DNA of 64,000 nt from positions 1 to 64,000 of the forward strand of contig NAVB01000028.1 in assembly GCA_002179805.1 (NCBI GenBank), given 5' to 3'. The notes beneath the pieces were generated by a model, which worked only from the letters and a program-made list of their open reading frames with translations, had not been told where the DNA came from and ran no database searches. A program made the translations under genes and the position numbers. This document shows, one piece after another, positions 33,401-45,000 of the stretch (the stretch's first letter is position 1; each line of letters begins with the position of its first letter). This DNA comes from Acanthamoeba lenticulata (Eukaryota > Discosea > Longamoebia > Acanthamoebidae).

Positions 33401-35753
33401 GCCGTCGGACACGGCGGTGAAGCCCTCGTAGCGCACGCCCGAGATGGGCCGGAGGGTGGTCAGCACGTTGAAGGCCTCCTTGGCCCCGCCGCGCAGGTTG
33501 GCCGCGAAGTAGAGCCAGTCGCGGGCCGTGGCCGTGGTCAAGTAGTTGTTGTAGGCTGAAATGTTGGTCGGGGAGTAGGGGAACGACGTGCAGTTGTAGT
33601 CGGTCAGGCGCGGATCGTTCTTGTCGAGGGTGGGGTTGATGGGCACCACGTTGTTCATCACCACGTTGCTCAAATGGGAAAAGACCTTGTTTTGCGGGTT
33701 CACCTGCAACCACGAGGTCAGGCGACATCAAAAGCGGCCATCTTCACATGACGCCACGAACCTGCGCGCGGTAGCGGTTGAACTCGCAGGAGTAGATGTT
33801 GGACAGACGTCCGGCGGTGGAGTTGGGTTGGTGATGTCCCGAAGCGGGAGCCATCGGCTGACCAGCTCGGCTGTGCCCACAGAGACGGCATTGGACCGGT
33901 TGTTGCCCGCCACCAGCGTGTCGTCCCTGTTCTGCAGGTTGTCGCTCCACCAGCCCTGCGGCGCCAACGACGAAGGGCGTGAGTTCCTGTTTCTTCAAGG
34001 AGCGGTCATATATTCTTGGGATCGCGTACCGGCGGCCGGGGAACTTGGGGTGCGTGAGCGACGACGTGTAGGCCACATCGTAGCCAAGCCCCTGATTTTT
34101 GTTTCATGTTTGTTTCAAAACGCAGTTCGATGATAAAGGTGGAGTGCTGGGGCAGGAACCGACCTTGTAGATGGGGAAGGCGATGACGTTGTGCGGCCGC
34201 AGGATCGAGACGTCGGCATTGGGCAAGAGGTTGTCCCAGTGCCACGGGTGGCCCTTGCCAAAGGGACTGTCCCAGTAGTCGGGCATGGTCATGTCCCACA
34301 TCTTGGGCGAGATGTAGCCTGCAGGGTAGTGCTCGGCCACCTGCGGGATGTAGTTCCAGTCACTGCCCGTGGGCCGTGCATCGCCGGGCCGCATCCGGAG
34401 CAGCGGAACATCCCTCGTGGCGTTGCACATGCTCAGCCTGCACACACGATCGACATCACCACGATGGCCACTCACCACCATCATCAGCCAAACAGGCCAT
34501 ACGGTTTGCTCGAGGCGCAGAGCTGGGGCTCCAGGATGGCGCTCTTGTTGGCGGCGCTGATGGTGACGCCACTGAGGACGACCGTTCCGTTCTGGAGGCA
34601 CACGCCATAGCCGTCCCGGTGGCCGCCTGCGACCCACTGCGTGAGGGAAGTCATGTTCGTCACCGGGTTGGCCACGGTCTCGTCCGAGTAGATGGTCTGG
34701 CTCGAGCTTCGCAGTTGCAGCACCTGTTTGATGGACATGGAAGGGCACGTTAAGGTGGCGCGGTCCAAGGATTGGACAGGTGGCGCACGTGCAGGCGACG
34801 GACCTCGTTGGCCTTGCAGCTGGTGAGCTCAAACCACTTCTGGTAGTTGTTCAGCAGCTTGACGTGGACGCGGACAAGCATGTTCTGGTCGGATTGCCAT
34901 TGCAGGACCCGGGCGCCCGTAGACGGGTTCACCACCTCGAACGTGCTCGTCATTTGGAAGTTGCGCAGCGGGGCTGGCACGGGCGCGGCGTCCGCGAACA
35001 GCGAGCGCACCGGCTGCGCCCACCGCCGGCCCCAAAGGTCGGCCCACTCCATGCGCGAGGTCTCTGCCGTCAACGGAATCATCTGCTTCGATCCGGTGGT
35101 CTGCACGAAAGACAAGTTGGTTGCACGTCAACCAGATGAACCAATCAAGACTTGGAGGAAAAGGCAGTACCAGGAATTCACGGAATGGAATGGACGAGAT
35201 GCCGAGACTGCTGATGACAGAGAAGCCGCCGCTGATGGTGACCAGCCCCGGGTCGCTGTGGTCCGGGTGGATCTCGTCGCTGCCCCACACCTCCTGGAAG
35301 TAGACCCCCGTACGCACTGCGCAATGGGGCGCTGGTCAGCTCCCCTCTGTTCTCTCTGCTCTCTCTCTCTCTGCACCAAGTCGTGCGCATATGTTGTGAG
35401 GGGGCGCACTGAAGGGAGACAAGGACTCGAGGGGCAGGATCGTGCTGTCGTTGTTGCCGGGCCCTCGCCTCAGGCGGTACTCCATGCGGAGGGCGGGCAG
35501 CGAAAAGCCCAGGATCTTGTTCAAGGTGACGCTGCTGTAATTCTGTTTGTCACTCCGTTGTCGCCTTCCCGCCACCTTCTTTAGGGGCTCCAACGGCAGC
35601 CACGCGTCCTCAAACCGTTGGGTGTTTTATTCTTTCAGAATAAAAGCCTTCTTCCTTCGACTCCTCGTCCCGCCCGACCTCCTTCACGCTCTTGTCACAC
35701 GCGCGCGGCTGCTCCGTCGGCTCCAGGCAGCGTCCATCGCGCGAGAGAACCAT
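30401..35753 (-). CDS. Very large putative cell-surface protein with cytoplasmic tail
   Basis: About 17 exons on the minus strand give a long extracellular-type protein rich in Tyr, Trp, Asn and Pro with many N-x-S/T sites. Recognisable stretches include GVYFQEVWGSDEIHP, RMEWADLWGRRW, DYWDSPFGKGHPWHWDNLL, RDWLYFAANLRGG, GFTAVSDGGRFTYWNPAL, GFVGYYYYQVTVASDIP and a DUF11-like strand region (VNVTATNSGSAIAYNV). No known domain is assigned. The last exon (about 31005-30401) is a Pro/Asp/Glu-rich, then strongly basic tail (SFLRRFWRRVRKVLCRAK, stop 30401-30403), probably cytoplasmic. The exon before it could encode a short membrane helix (DLIAAAILALRAAR), though its frame is not settled. The start is tentative: ATG 35753 gives 46 codons that splice to NYSSVTLNKILGF, but no signal peptide is visible, so an upstream exon is possible. 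Confidence 0.6.
35625..35645. repeat. Perfect 9-bp palindrome with AATAAA on both strands
   Basis: TTTTATTCT and AGAATAAAA flank a 3-base loop (TTC). Each arm gives an AATAAA motif on one strand. It lies within the proposed first coding exon of the large surface-protein gene. Confidence 0.8.
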
Positions 35754-35934
35754 CCTCGAGAGCGCGGCCCGCAGCGGGACAAAACACCCCCTTGCGTAAG
35801 GAGGTCGGGCACGCTAGCACCGTCGCTACCCACCCGCGCCCCCGGCGCGCCGGGCGGGCGGGCGGGTCGTCCCCTGTCTCGCGCGTCGAGAGGGAGAGAG
35901 AACAAGAAAAAAACTTACCTCTCCCTCTCGTCGC

Positions 35935-35950
35935 TCCCCTATATAAGGGA
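35935..35950. promoter_or_regulatory. Near-palindromic TATA box
   Basis: TCCCCTATATAAGGGA is palindromic except for one base pair. Read on the minus strand it stands about 190 bases before ATG 35753 and is followed by a consensus 5' splice site (GGTAAGT at 35918), suggesting a leader intron. Read on the plus strand it could serve the F-box gene beginning near 36.3 kb. Confidence 0.5.
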
Positions 35951-36317
35951 AGCCACCTTCCCACCTGCGTCACCGCCCTGCCAGCGTACCGCTGGCAGTC
36001 AGCGGCACTGCCACAACGAAGCGGACCGCCACCGTCGCTTCGCTCCCAACCGCGTCACAAACCCACCGCCGCCAAGTCGCCCCTAAAAAAAGGTGCCGGG
36101 CGACAACCGTCGTGACAAACATCGTTTCGAGTCCGGCTAACGCCTCCTCGAAACTGCCGTAATTGTTGCAGCTTTTCTCCCTCTAAAAACTTGCTCTTGA
36201 GTACGTTTGAGTAACAACCTCACGCGCAACTCACACAGGCGCAAGCAACTCCGTACCGGTACGTTGCCTCCATTTTGTTAGATTCTTCGTTCTTTCAAGA
36301 GCTAACCAGCGCCTTGT
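35951..36317. other. Intergenic/leader region before the F-box gene
   Basis: About 370 bases with no clear reading frame. It probably holds the plus-strand leader and a possible first exon or intron of the F-box gene; a T-rich stretch ending CAAGAG/AACCAG (36275-36309) resembles a 3' splice site. Confidence 0.4.
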
Positions 36318-37564
36318 TTGGCATGGCCCCATGGTTCAGAAAGAGAAAAGGACGAGCGGCAAAGCGGTGGTGCCCAGTGGCACTGGCCATCGGAGCTGGT
36401 GTGGGCGGTGCTGAAGCGGTTGGACGTGCGCAGCCTGGGTCGTGCGCAGCTCGTCTGTCGTAGCTGGCGAGACAGCCTCGACCCACCGCATGGAACAAGT
36501 GGGTGGACGCAGTTGTGGAAGCAGGCGTACTTCAACCAGTGGCCACTCCCCTCGCACGGTCGTTTGGCTCCAGTGTTATACCCTGGCTAAATTGCAAGCC
36601 CCGACTGGCGGCAGCTCGCAATCGAGCGCCTTCAGCAAGAGAAAGATGGTACAGGAGCACTGTTGTTGGTTTGCATGTTGTTATGACTTGTGTTGCTTAT
36701 CGAGAAAGTCCACAGCAGATCCAATCGCAGCTGGAAGGGCGATTGTGGCCGACATGCACGCTCAAACAGCTATGTTGGCAGCCGGAGACCTGGGGGCACT
36801 GTCCGACTTGATCAATGCCATGAAACGTAAAGTGGAGAACAGCCAACACCAGCAGACTTTCAAGGCCAACATGAAGACCTTCCTGTGCGTTCTGCCCTCT
36901 CCCCGAACAACACTTTGCGGGTGCTGATTAGACGTTTGCTTCATCGTGACGAAGCACCCAGCAAAGCTACGACGACGACGCGGAACTCGAGCGGAAACAG
37001 GCGGCCTTTTTGCCGTCCTCCAGCAAGCCATTCAATACCGTAGCATATATGTGGACATCACGTACCATTTCCTTTCCATTGTTGATGCTTGTGTGTGGGC
37101 ATTTTAACCAAACTTTTTTACCCCTGTAGGGATGTTAACTGCTATGCCTATGATATCAACTACGACGTGGAGGCTGTGGTGTACAGCGCCATCACAGGAC
37201 TACCGCTGTACTTTCACCTCCACCAGGAATTTACAGGCGACCTTCAGATGACCGCCCAGAACAGTCCTTGAGTTGGTCATGTACGTGTCGCCACAAATAC
37301 ATATAAATATAAATATCTAAATATCTAAATATCTAAATATCTAAATATCTAAATATCTAAATATCTAAATATCTAAATATCTAAATCTAAAGATATAAAC
37401 TAATTGGGTCTGTGCTGTGGGCGAAAGCAGACAAGGCCCATCGCAAGGAAGAACAGAGGAAGGAGAAGATGAGTTGGGAGTATGGGGACGAGCCCGAGGA
37501 CGACAACGAGGACGACGAGCCTGAGGACAAGCACGAGGAGGAGGAGTCTGGCCCAGTGGTCTAA
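36318..37564 (+). CDS. F-box protein with acidic C-terminal tail
   Basis: The first recognisable exon has a good F-box: WPSELVWAVLKRLDVRSL, then AQLVCRSWRDSL, followed by WTQLWKQAYFNQWPLP. F-box proteins recruit substrates to SCF ubiquitin ligases through Skp1. The frame has no ATG between 36318 and the F-box, so the start probably lies in an upstream exon. Further exons read DWRQLAIERLQQEKD, ADPIAAGRAIVADMHAQTAM, SYDDDAELERKQAAF and DVNCYAYDINYDVEAVVYSA. The open frame stops at TGA 37269-37271, but a donor just before it (GTCCTTGAG at 37262) can join across a 160-base intron to an acidic exon (KAHRKEEQRKEKMSWEYGDE... ending ESGPVV, stop TAA 37562-37564). I prefer this longer form because it leaves a normal 120-base gap to the convergent STRIP1 gene. 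The substrate domain is not recognised; several internal joins are unsettled. Confidence 0.55.
37311..37382 (+). repeat. AAATATCT tandem repeat, nine copies
   Basis: Nine perfect head-to-tail copies of the 8-base unit AAATATCT, flanked by degenerate ATAAATAT. It lies in the probable last intron (or 3' flank) of the F-box gene. It is very AT-rich in a GC-rich genome. Confidence 0.95.
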
Positions 37565-37683
37565 CACAGGAAGGCGAGGAGATGTATCGATGACGATGAA
37601 TAAATTAACATAATGAAGCAATCGCGGCTCACATGGTTGGTCTGGCTCCTGCTGGAGCATGGCCGACGTCGAACATGAGCTGC

Positions 37684-40489
37684 TCATGGCTCACCCGCGT
37701 TGGTGCGCTGCTCAACGTTGTCGTCTTCGTCGCCTTCGACCAGGAGCGCATGGTGAAGAAAGTAGTGGTCAAGCCACCCGGCAGCATAGGCCGCCGCCAG
37801 GCTGGCCTCGTCCGTTCCACTCTCCTCACCCCCAGACGCGCCGCCATCTGCTTCAGACTGCAGCCCCGAGTCGCCGCCGCCGCTGCTGCCGTCCTCGAGC
37901 GGCCGTCGGTAGTGGAAATCGTTCCACGCACGCACTCGGCGCTCCAGGTGGCGCTCCTCGGCCTCGAACTCGCTCGTGTTTTCGTTCTCCACAAAGTTGG
38001 TCGACAGCCAGTCGTCCATATAGACCGGCCGCACGCGCATGTACACCTCCGTGATGATCTTCATGTTACCTGAGCGAAAGAGTTTAGTTTGGATGGTCGT
38101 GAATGGAAGACGCATCGAAGGAAAGTGAAGTTGGTACTCGTGCGCCACTTGCGGCCGAGGAACTTGGTGATGTTTTTGATGAGCTTGAGGCCGTAGAGCC
38201 GAATCCACGGGTTCTCGAACCCCAGTAGCCGCTTGATGATCGTCTGCATAATTGACCACAACGAGTGAGCAACCTACCGCGTCTTCACGTCACGCCAGAG
38301 CACAAGAAGGCCAACGCAGAAAGACGTACAGGAGTCGAATACTTGTTGAGGAGCGCGCAGCGGTGATGGTTGTACTTGGCCAGCTTCTGTAGGATGCGCA
38401 GGAAGTTGACCAGCGCAAAGAATTTGCGCTTCGAGTAACGCCCGGTGTGGCCGGCGTTGCCGTCGCCGTCACCGTTCGGCGCGGCGTCCTCGCCCGACGA
38501 CATCATCTCGGCGTCAATCACGAACGTCTCCATCCCAGCCACGACTGTCGGCGACGTCAAGAGCGGCGCCTCCGGCTGGTTGACCAGCTTCAGGATGAGG
38601 AGCATCATCTTGGCCTCCACCAGCAACTGCGAAATTTTATCCATTTTATGTTATTTACAAAATCATGTTTTTAAAAAAAGGAGAAGAAGCGACGTACTGA
38701 TTGGAGGTAGGCAGCCTGGATAGGGTGGTTGGCTCGCGTGTGCTTGAGGAGGAGTAGAAGGAAGCCCGAGATGGCCTTGACCATGATCTCCTCGTGTCGC
38801 GTGCGCTCCAAGCTCCCGGCGGACGACGCCGAGGCGTCGACCTCAAAGTACAGATTAAAGGGCGGAGGCGGGGAGGGGCTGCCGCCGCGTCCGCGGTCGG
38901 CCGAAGGGGCCATGGCCAGCAGGAAATTGAGGAGGTGGATGAACACCCGCCGGAAGCGCGGCAGCATCGCCCGGTAGAAGGCCTCCACGCTGTTGACCGG
39001 CGGCTGCTGTCCGCGCGGTTGGCTCGCGTCTTCACCGTCGTCACTTTCGTCGTTGACGCTGGGCGGTATCGGCACTTCAGCCGTTGAACTTTGTGGGTCA
39101 AAGGGCAAATGGGCCAGGTGCGAGTACGGGCTCAGTCCGCGCTCCATCAGCCACTGAGCCTCCCGTAGCGCCTGTGCGTAGGGGATCAGTCCAAGTCCAA
39201 AGCTCAGCTGTCAAGACTCTCATGAGAGGGCGCCGTACGACGGGCATGGCGACGCCAGACACGGCCTGGGCCTGCATGGCCAGACGTGGGTGGCTCTTGC
39301 GGAAAACCGAGGCATGGAGGCGGACGGCCTGGAGATGGGCCGGGCTGGACTTGACGTCGAGCGGGCCCAGCGGCGGGAGGCCCCGACGCTGGCGATCGGC
39401 TTCCTTGCGTCGGGCGAGCGCGACAGTGCTGCCCCAGCCGTAGAGGAGGCACTTCCACAGAAGAAGCAGCACCTTCTTGATGGGGTAGCGCGGGTAGCGC
39501 TGATCCCCAAAGTCAACGAGGCAGTCGACGACTGTGTAGAGCAGCCCGTGGTGGTACGCGCCACTTCGCCCCACTACATCGTGCCACGTCAGCATCGCCA
39601 GATAAAACGTCAGCACAAGCTCGTGTCAGCGGGTCGATGAAGAAGAAGAAGAAGAAGAAGACAAGGAAGAAGGTATAAGACGAAGACGAACCAAGAAGGG
39701 GCGGCAGGTCGGGATGTTGTGAATTAGAGATTATAAGGAACAGCAGCAGGTTCGAGTAGATTCGCAGGTCACCCTCTGCGTCGCCTTGCTGCAGCTCCAC
39801 AGCTCGCTTGGCCGCAAAAAAGAAGTCCAAGTAGACCTCATAAGCGCCACCGTCTTTGTTTCGAAGTGAGTGAGTTGTGCATTTTCATGATGAAGAATAC
39901 GCTATTCTTACCCATGAGCAGGCGGTTGGTGGCGAGGGCACGCTGTAGCAGCCGCAAAGGGTCTTCTTCGTAATCGTCGTCATGGTTGTGGCGGCGGCCC
40001 GCGTGCTCGACATCGCTGCCAACAACAAAGTGGAGAAGGGCGAGGGCCGTGTCCCGCAGTTCGCCAAGAGGAGGCGATGTCGCAACGTCGTTTGTAGCAC
40101 GAGACTGGGCACGAAGACGCTCGAGCAAGGCGCGCACCACCTCGCCTCGCTGCTGACCCAGCAAGCCCAGGTCGAGACGGGGCACAACTCGTCGGGCAGC
40201 CTCCCGTGCCTGCTGGGCCTCCCCGGCGGAGAGGACTTCAGACAGCTCCTCCCCTACCGTGCCCTCATCTTCGTAATTCCTTTCAATGGCAACGCGTGAC
40301 TGGTTGCCCCCCCCCAAATGTAAGCAGCAAGAAAGATTAAAATGGCAAACTAACGGCAAGTACTTTTTTCTTTGGATACGACGATGCGGCCTGAAGCTCT
40401 TTGAGCTTTTCTAGGGTGAGTGGCAACGTTGCCCGGCCTTGTGCTGAGCTCCTCTTCTTGTGACGAGCGGCCAACTCGCCTTCTGACAT
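37684..40489 (-). CDS. STRIP1: STRIP1/FAM40/Far11 homologue, STRIPAK complex subunit
   Basis: STRIP1 is the scaffold that links striatin, PP2A and Hippo-type kinases. Exon 1 from ATG 40489 (MSEGELAARHKKRSS) joins across a G-rich intron to AIERNYEDEG. The N1221 domain shows FFAAKRAVELQQGDAEGDLRIYSNLLLFL (given here as key parts FFAAKRAVEL and IYSNLLLFLI), then HHGLLYTVVDCLVDFGD, PIKKVLLLLWKCLL and LPPLGPLDV. The C-terminal DUF3402 part shows FYRAMLPRFRRVFIHLLNFLLA, IMVKAISGFLLLLLKHTRANH, KFFALVNFLRILQKLAKYNHHR, NPWIRLYGLKLIKNITKFLG and NMKIITEVYMRVRPVYMDDW. This order is exactly that of animal STRIP1/2 and yeast Far11. Stop TGA 37684-37686. PTPA, another PP2A regulator, is the next gene upstream (88 bases). 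Confidence 0.92.
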
Positions 40490-40577
40490 TTCGTTGCTGA
40501 TGTTGTTGTGCTTTTCCTCTTAAGTTTCTTTGTTGATAGGCCAAAAGAAAAATGCTTTTCTTAAAGTCGTTTTAACA

Positions 40578-41925
40578 TCAAGCAAAGGGGAAAAGCGAGC
40601 CAAAGAGCATGTGCTGAAGCACTGGCAGCTTGCAAAGCACATCCTGGTTGTACTTCATGAACATGCCTTTGTTGATCTTCTCCCACGACGCCGCTCCGCT
40701 GATGTTGTAGAGGTCTGGCGAATGCTCAAAGAAGGGCCCCTTCTTGACCTGCATCCACTTGAAGTGAGAACCTCTGACGAGACGAGCTCATTTTGGGGCA
40801 GAGGACGAACCGTGTGGATGTAGTGGATGCAGCCGAGGTAAAGGTACTCGTCGGCCTTGCTGGCCACCAGTTCCTTGTCCATGATCGAGCCCGGCAGGAT
40901 CGTTGGGTGGTCTTTTTCGAGATGAAAATCGATTGTGGTGAGTAGCGCAGATGACACCAAGGAGAAAAAAAAAAAGTACCAATGAGCTGAGCGGCGCCCC
41001 AGATGAAGGGGACGAACTGATGGTCGTCGAGGCACCACACGCCCCGCGAGCCTGCGGGCTCCTGTCCGTAGGTCTGCTGAATCTTCCTCACTATGGTTGT
41101 CGCTCAAGATGAGAAGAATAAAGGCGAATAAGAAGGTTGGAGGAGAGCAATACCAAGTTTCAGGTAGCGCGCAAAGACGCGCGTGACAAGGGCAGTGAAG
41201 TCGGGCTGCTGAACGAGACCCAGGGCGTGGAGGCAGTACATCCAGATGACAAAGTGGAGCTCGTGGCCAGTCCCGTAGTCGATGCGCACCGGGTTGCCAA
41301 AGCTGTCCAGCAGGTAGGCCACCAGTTCTGACACGGCGCCTGCGTGCTGCTCTGGCACCACGAGCTTGTGCAGCTCTGGTGCGGCCTGTTGTTATCGTTA
41401 GTAGCGTGATCGAGCAACGAAATTGAAAAGATGAAAGAGAGGGGTTAAGGGGCGAGAGGACACGTACGGCGGTGAGCTTGGCGTGCCACGTGCGAAAGGC
41501 CTTGTTGCCGAACCGCATGGCTCCCGTTTCAGGAGGCGTATCGTCGACCAGCTTGTCCACCTCTTCCAGCAGCTTCAACGCGCCATCTACTGCCTGGCGG
41601 GATTGATGTTTAGGTGGGTTGATGTGAAGAGCAAGGACGAGAGGGGTGGCATAGCACGTACCTCGCATATGGGAGTCTCAGTAAGGTTGGATTTGGACAT
41701 TGTAGCCTGATTGAGTGCTCGCAACCAGGTCTGAAGCAGTTTATACGAGGCGCTTGATTGGAATCGCTGAACATCCGATGGCGTGCCGATGCGCTTGCGC
41801 GGCACCACACCCTGGTGGCCGGACTGGGCAGCAGCAACGGGCGTTCCCTCATTGGTTTGTGGCCCAGCCTGTGATTCCTCCATCTTGGTTGTATTTATTC
41901 GTTTAGGCTTGACTAGGACCTCCAT
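40578..41925 (-). CDS. PTPA: PTPA, serine/threonine phosphatase 2A activator (PPIase)
   Basis: PTPA loads metal into the PP2A catalytic subunit and activates it. The order of motifs matches PTPA/Rrd: [15 protein letters not shown], then [19 protein letters not shown] (the ATP-binding GTGHE), [63 protein letters not shown] (split by an intron) and [18 protein letters not shown], ending [11 protein letters not shown] before stop TGA 40578-40580. An extra N-terminal piece ([15 protein letters not shown]...) precedes the domain; ATG 41883 is a shorter alternative start. Six or so short introns are present. Confidence 0.93.
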
Positions 41926-42001
41926 TTTTAATTATTTATTTATTATTTACCAAAAGAAAAAAGCTTCAAAATGCTTTGTTTTTTTGTACATTTTTTTGTC
42001 T

Positions 42002-45000
42002 TCAACAATCGGCCTTGCTGTCGCTGACCACCTCTCCGTGCACGAGTCGCACTTCCCTGGTAGCGCCATCGGCAGTCTGGAAACAGTAAATGACCTCCTC
42101 CTCTTCCTCCTCAAACTCCAACTCCTCGTCCGCCTCCTCCTGCACTCCTTCCTCCGCCTCTACCCAGTTGTCCTGCTCCTCGCTCACGTCCTCGTGCTTG
42201 TCGGTCTCCGGTTGCTCTGCCACCACTTCGTCCTCCTGTTTGTCCTCGTCCTCGTCGTGCAAGCTGGCATCTTGTTGTTGCGTGTTGTACTGGTTGGACT
42301 CGCCTTCGCCCTCCGATTCTTCGAAGAAGGGCGTGAGCTCAACTTCCGTCTCTTGCGCGGCTTTGTCCTGCTCGTCGGCATTCTCATCAGTCGCCTCGTC
42401 AACGCTGACGGTCGAGGTCTCCACGCTCACGCGTGACTCCACCTCGTCTTCTTCCGGCTCAACACGCTCGTCCTGCTGCCTCTCTTCCTCCTCTTCCTCT
42501 TCCTCCACTGCTGGTTCGTCAAGCGCGCACTCGCCTTCATTCGAGCGCTCATACTCCTCTTCGGCGGGTTGAATGTCGTCCGCGCTGGTGTTCTCGGCAT
42601 CGTCGCCGGCCTCTTCCTTCAGTTGCTGCTCTTGCTGCTCTTCTGCTTCTTGTTGTTGCTGCTGCTCCATCTGGCGCACAAGCTCCCGGGCTTTCTCTTC
42701 TTCCTCTTGCTGCTTCTGGAGCTGCTTGAGGCGGGCACGCTCCTCTTTGACCTGGCGAGCGCGCTCCTCCTTCTCCCGTCGCGCGCGCTCCATCTCTGCT
42801 CGCGCCCGGCGCTTGATGCCCTCAGCCCGCGCCTTGTTGAACTGCTGCACAAACGTGTGGAGGATCCCGAAGAACTGCTGAGACGACATCTTCTCCCCGT
42901 CCTCGCCGTAGAACGTGGCGAGCTCCTTCCACTTGGCAGTGGCATCATCCATGGCATCGCTCAGCTCCTTCACCGTGAGCGAGGCTTGGTCATGCAAAGC
43001 CTGTCCGCCAAACACGGATGCCGCCAAGGTCAGAGACATCGTCGTCATCGCCCATTGTTGCTGCCAAAAACTGCGTACCGAGACGACTTGGCCATAGGCC
43101 TCGAACATGCGTTTCTTCTCCTCCGCCGCCTGGGAGGCGGGCAACTGCTGCTGGAGCGCCACAATCTTCAATTCGTGTTGCATCTGCAGCTCATGTGCGT
43201 GAGTCTGTGTTCACAACTTTCTTGGACTTGTTGGGAGGCCGAGTACCTGCGTGAGGTAAGACCGCATCTTGTTGAGCTCGGCGGCGAGGTGCTCCAGCTG
43301 GATCTTGGCCGCCGCTTCCACGTGGGGAATATCTTCGGGGAAAGCGATCAGGTCCTCCATCTTCTCCTCGATCTCCTTTACCAGGTAGTCCAGCATCGTC
43401 CCGTTGTCCTTGCCCTTGGTGTCGGTCAGCTGTCACCACGCGTCGTCAGCACACCCGTCAGCATGTTTTGTGACATTGTCGTTAACGCACCTTCATGAGG
43501 GATTCGATGCGGAAGCCGTCAGAGTTAAAGAGGTACGAGTCGCGGTTGAGCACTTGCCCGATGACCAGGACGGCCTTGAGGATGATCGGTAGGCGGCGGC
43601 TGGTCTTGACCTCCTCGCACGACGCCGCGAGCGCGGCCAGCGACTCGCGCAGGCTGGCGGCCGAGGGCTCCAGCTGCAGCTTCCACTGGAACAGCTCGAG
43701 CCGCTTCTCCAGGCGCGGAACCTCAATCATCGACAGGATGAAGCGCTCGACTTTGCCGAGCGAAGCTGCGGCACCTGCGGCAGCGGTCGAGTCCATCTTC
43801 TCCTTGAAGGTCCGGAGGGCGCGCACTTCCTCGTCCTTGGGGGTGATGTAGAGCAGCGCATTGACATTCTCCAGCGAGAGGACAGATTCGTCCATGCTCA
43901 CGATCGCCTGCTTGATCTCGTCCTCGCTCAGCTTGAAGCGGGACAAAAGGATCGCTGCAGGAAACAAAGTGAGATGAGCAACATAAACATAAACATCGTG
44001 GATGGTGGGAGGGACGAACCAATGTTGTTGAGTCGCGGGAGAGTGAGGATGTCGACAAGAGGCGACTGCTGGGCACCACTCTCTCGACCGCCAGCCCGGT
44101 GGGGCGTGAACTTGCTCGTGCGCTTGTCGGGCGACACCGAGAAGAGCGACTCGAGGCGCGACACGTCGACGTTGATTGACGGGCTGCTCAGCACCTCCTG
44201 CGAGCACCACAAGGTCTTCTCCAGCTTATCCTGTAGCGCGCATATGGAACGGGAAGGTCAGAAAACCAAACACACGGCCACACGAGGAGAGGACGTCGAC
44301 GTGCCTTGGGGATAACGCTCCAATAGAGAGATCGCATCTTCTTGCGCTGTGTGGGCGTAGTCATGTCCCCGTCGGCGGCGCCGGCCTGCATGTTCAGGCC
44401 ACGCTTGGCCCCGACACGGAAGCCGCTGCCCGGAGGAGGCGGGGCCATGGGCGTGGCGAACGGACCGCCAGGCGGCGGAGGCGGGGCCGGGGCCGGTGGG
44501 GGCGGCGGAGGCGGAGCACCGGCTCCGGCGGCGGCCATCTCCTTCTCGCGCTCCTTGGCCGAGAAGAGGCCCGCACCCATGCTCTTGCGCCGGTTGGCCT
44601 TGGACGGCGAGCGGCGGGACTGGCGGAGGGGTGACGGCTGCTGCGGCGACGTGGCCGCCGGGCGCGCCGAGAAGAAATAGCTGAAAATGCTGAAGCCGCC
44701 AGAGGATGAGCCCTTCTTCTGGCTGCTGGCTTTGGTGCTCTTGCTCGGCGACTTAGACGACGACTTCGCGAGGCCATGGCCAAGAGACACGCGCCGCTTG
44801 GCGGGCGAGCCGCGGCAGGCCTTGGCAGGGAACTGGGCGGGCAGCACATTCTGCTGGTTCTCCTTGTCGGACGCGGCGTCCACCAGTGGAGTGCGCTTCT
44901 TGCATCTGATGGCCTCGATCTTGCCCGTCTTGATCTCGCGACTGCGCACAACGAGCATCTCCCGGCGGCGCTTGTAGTGGATGTAGACCTCGCCTTCAGA

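Noticed and set aside
36125..36160. tRNA gene suggested by GTTTCGAGTCCGG
   Set aside because: The T-loop-like string has no matching stem, and no acceptor or anticodon arm could be drawn.
37311..37382. CRISPR-like array
   Set aside because: The 8-base units are contiguous, with no spacers; it is a microsatellite in a eukaryote.
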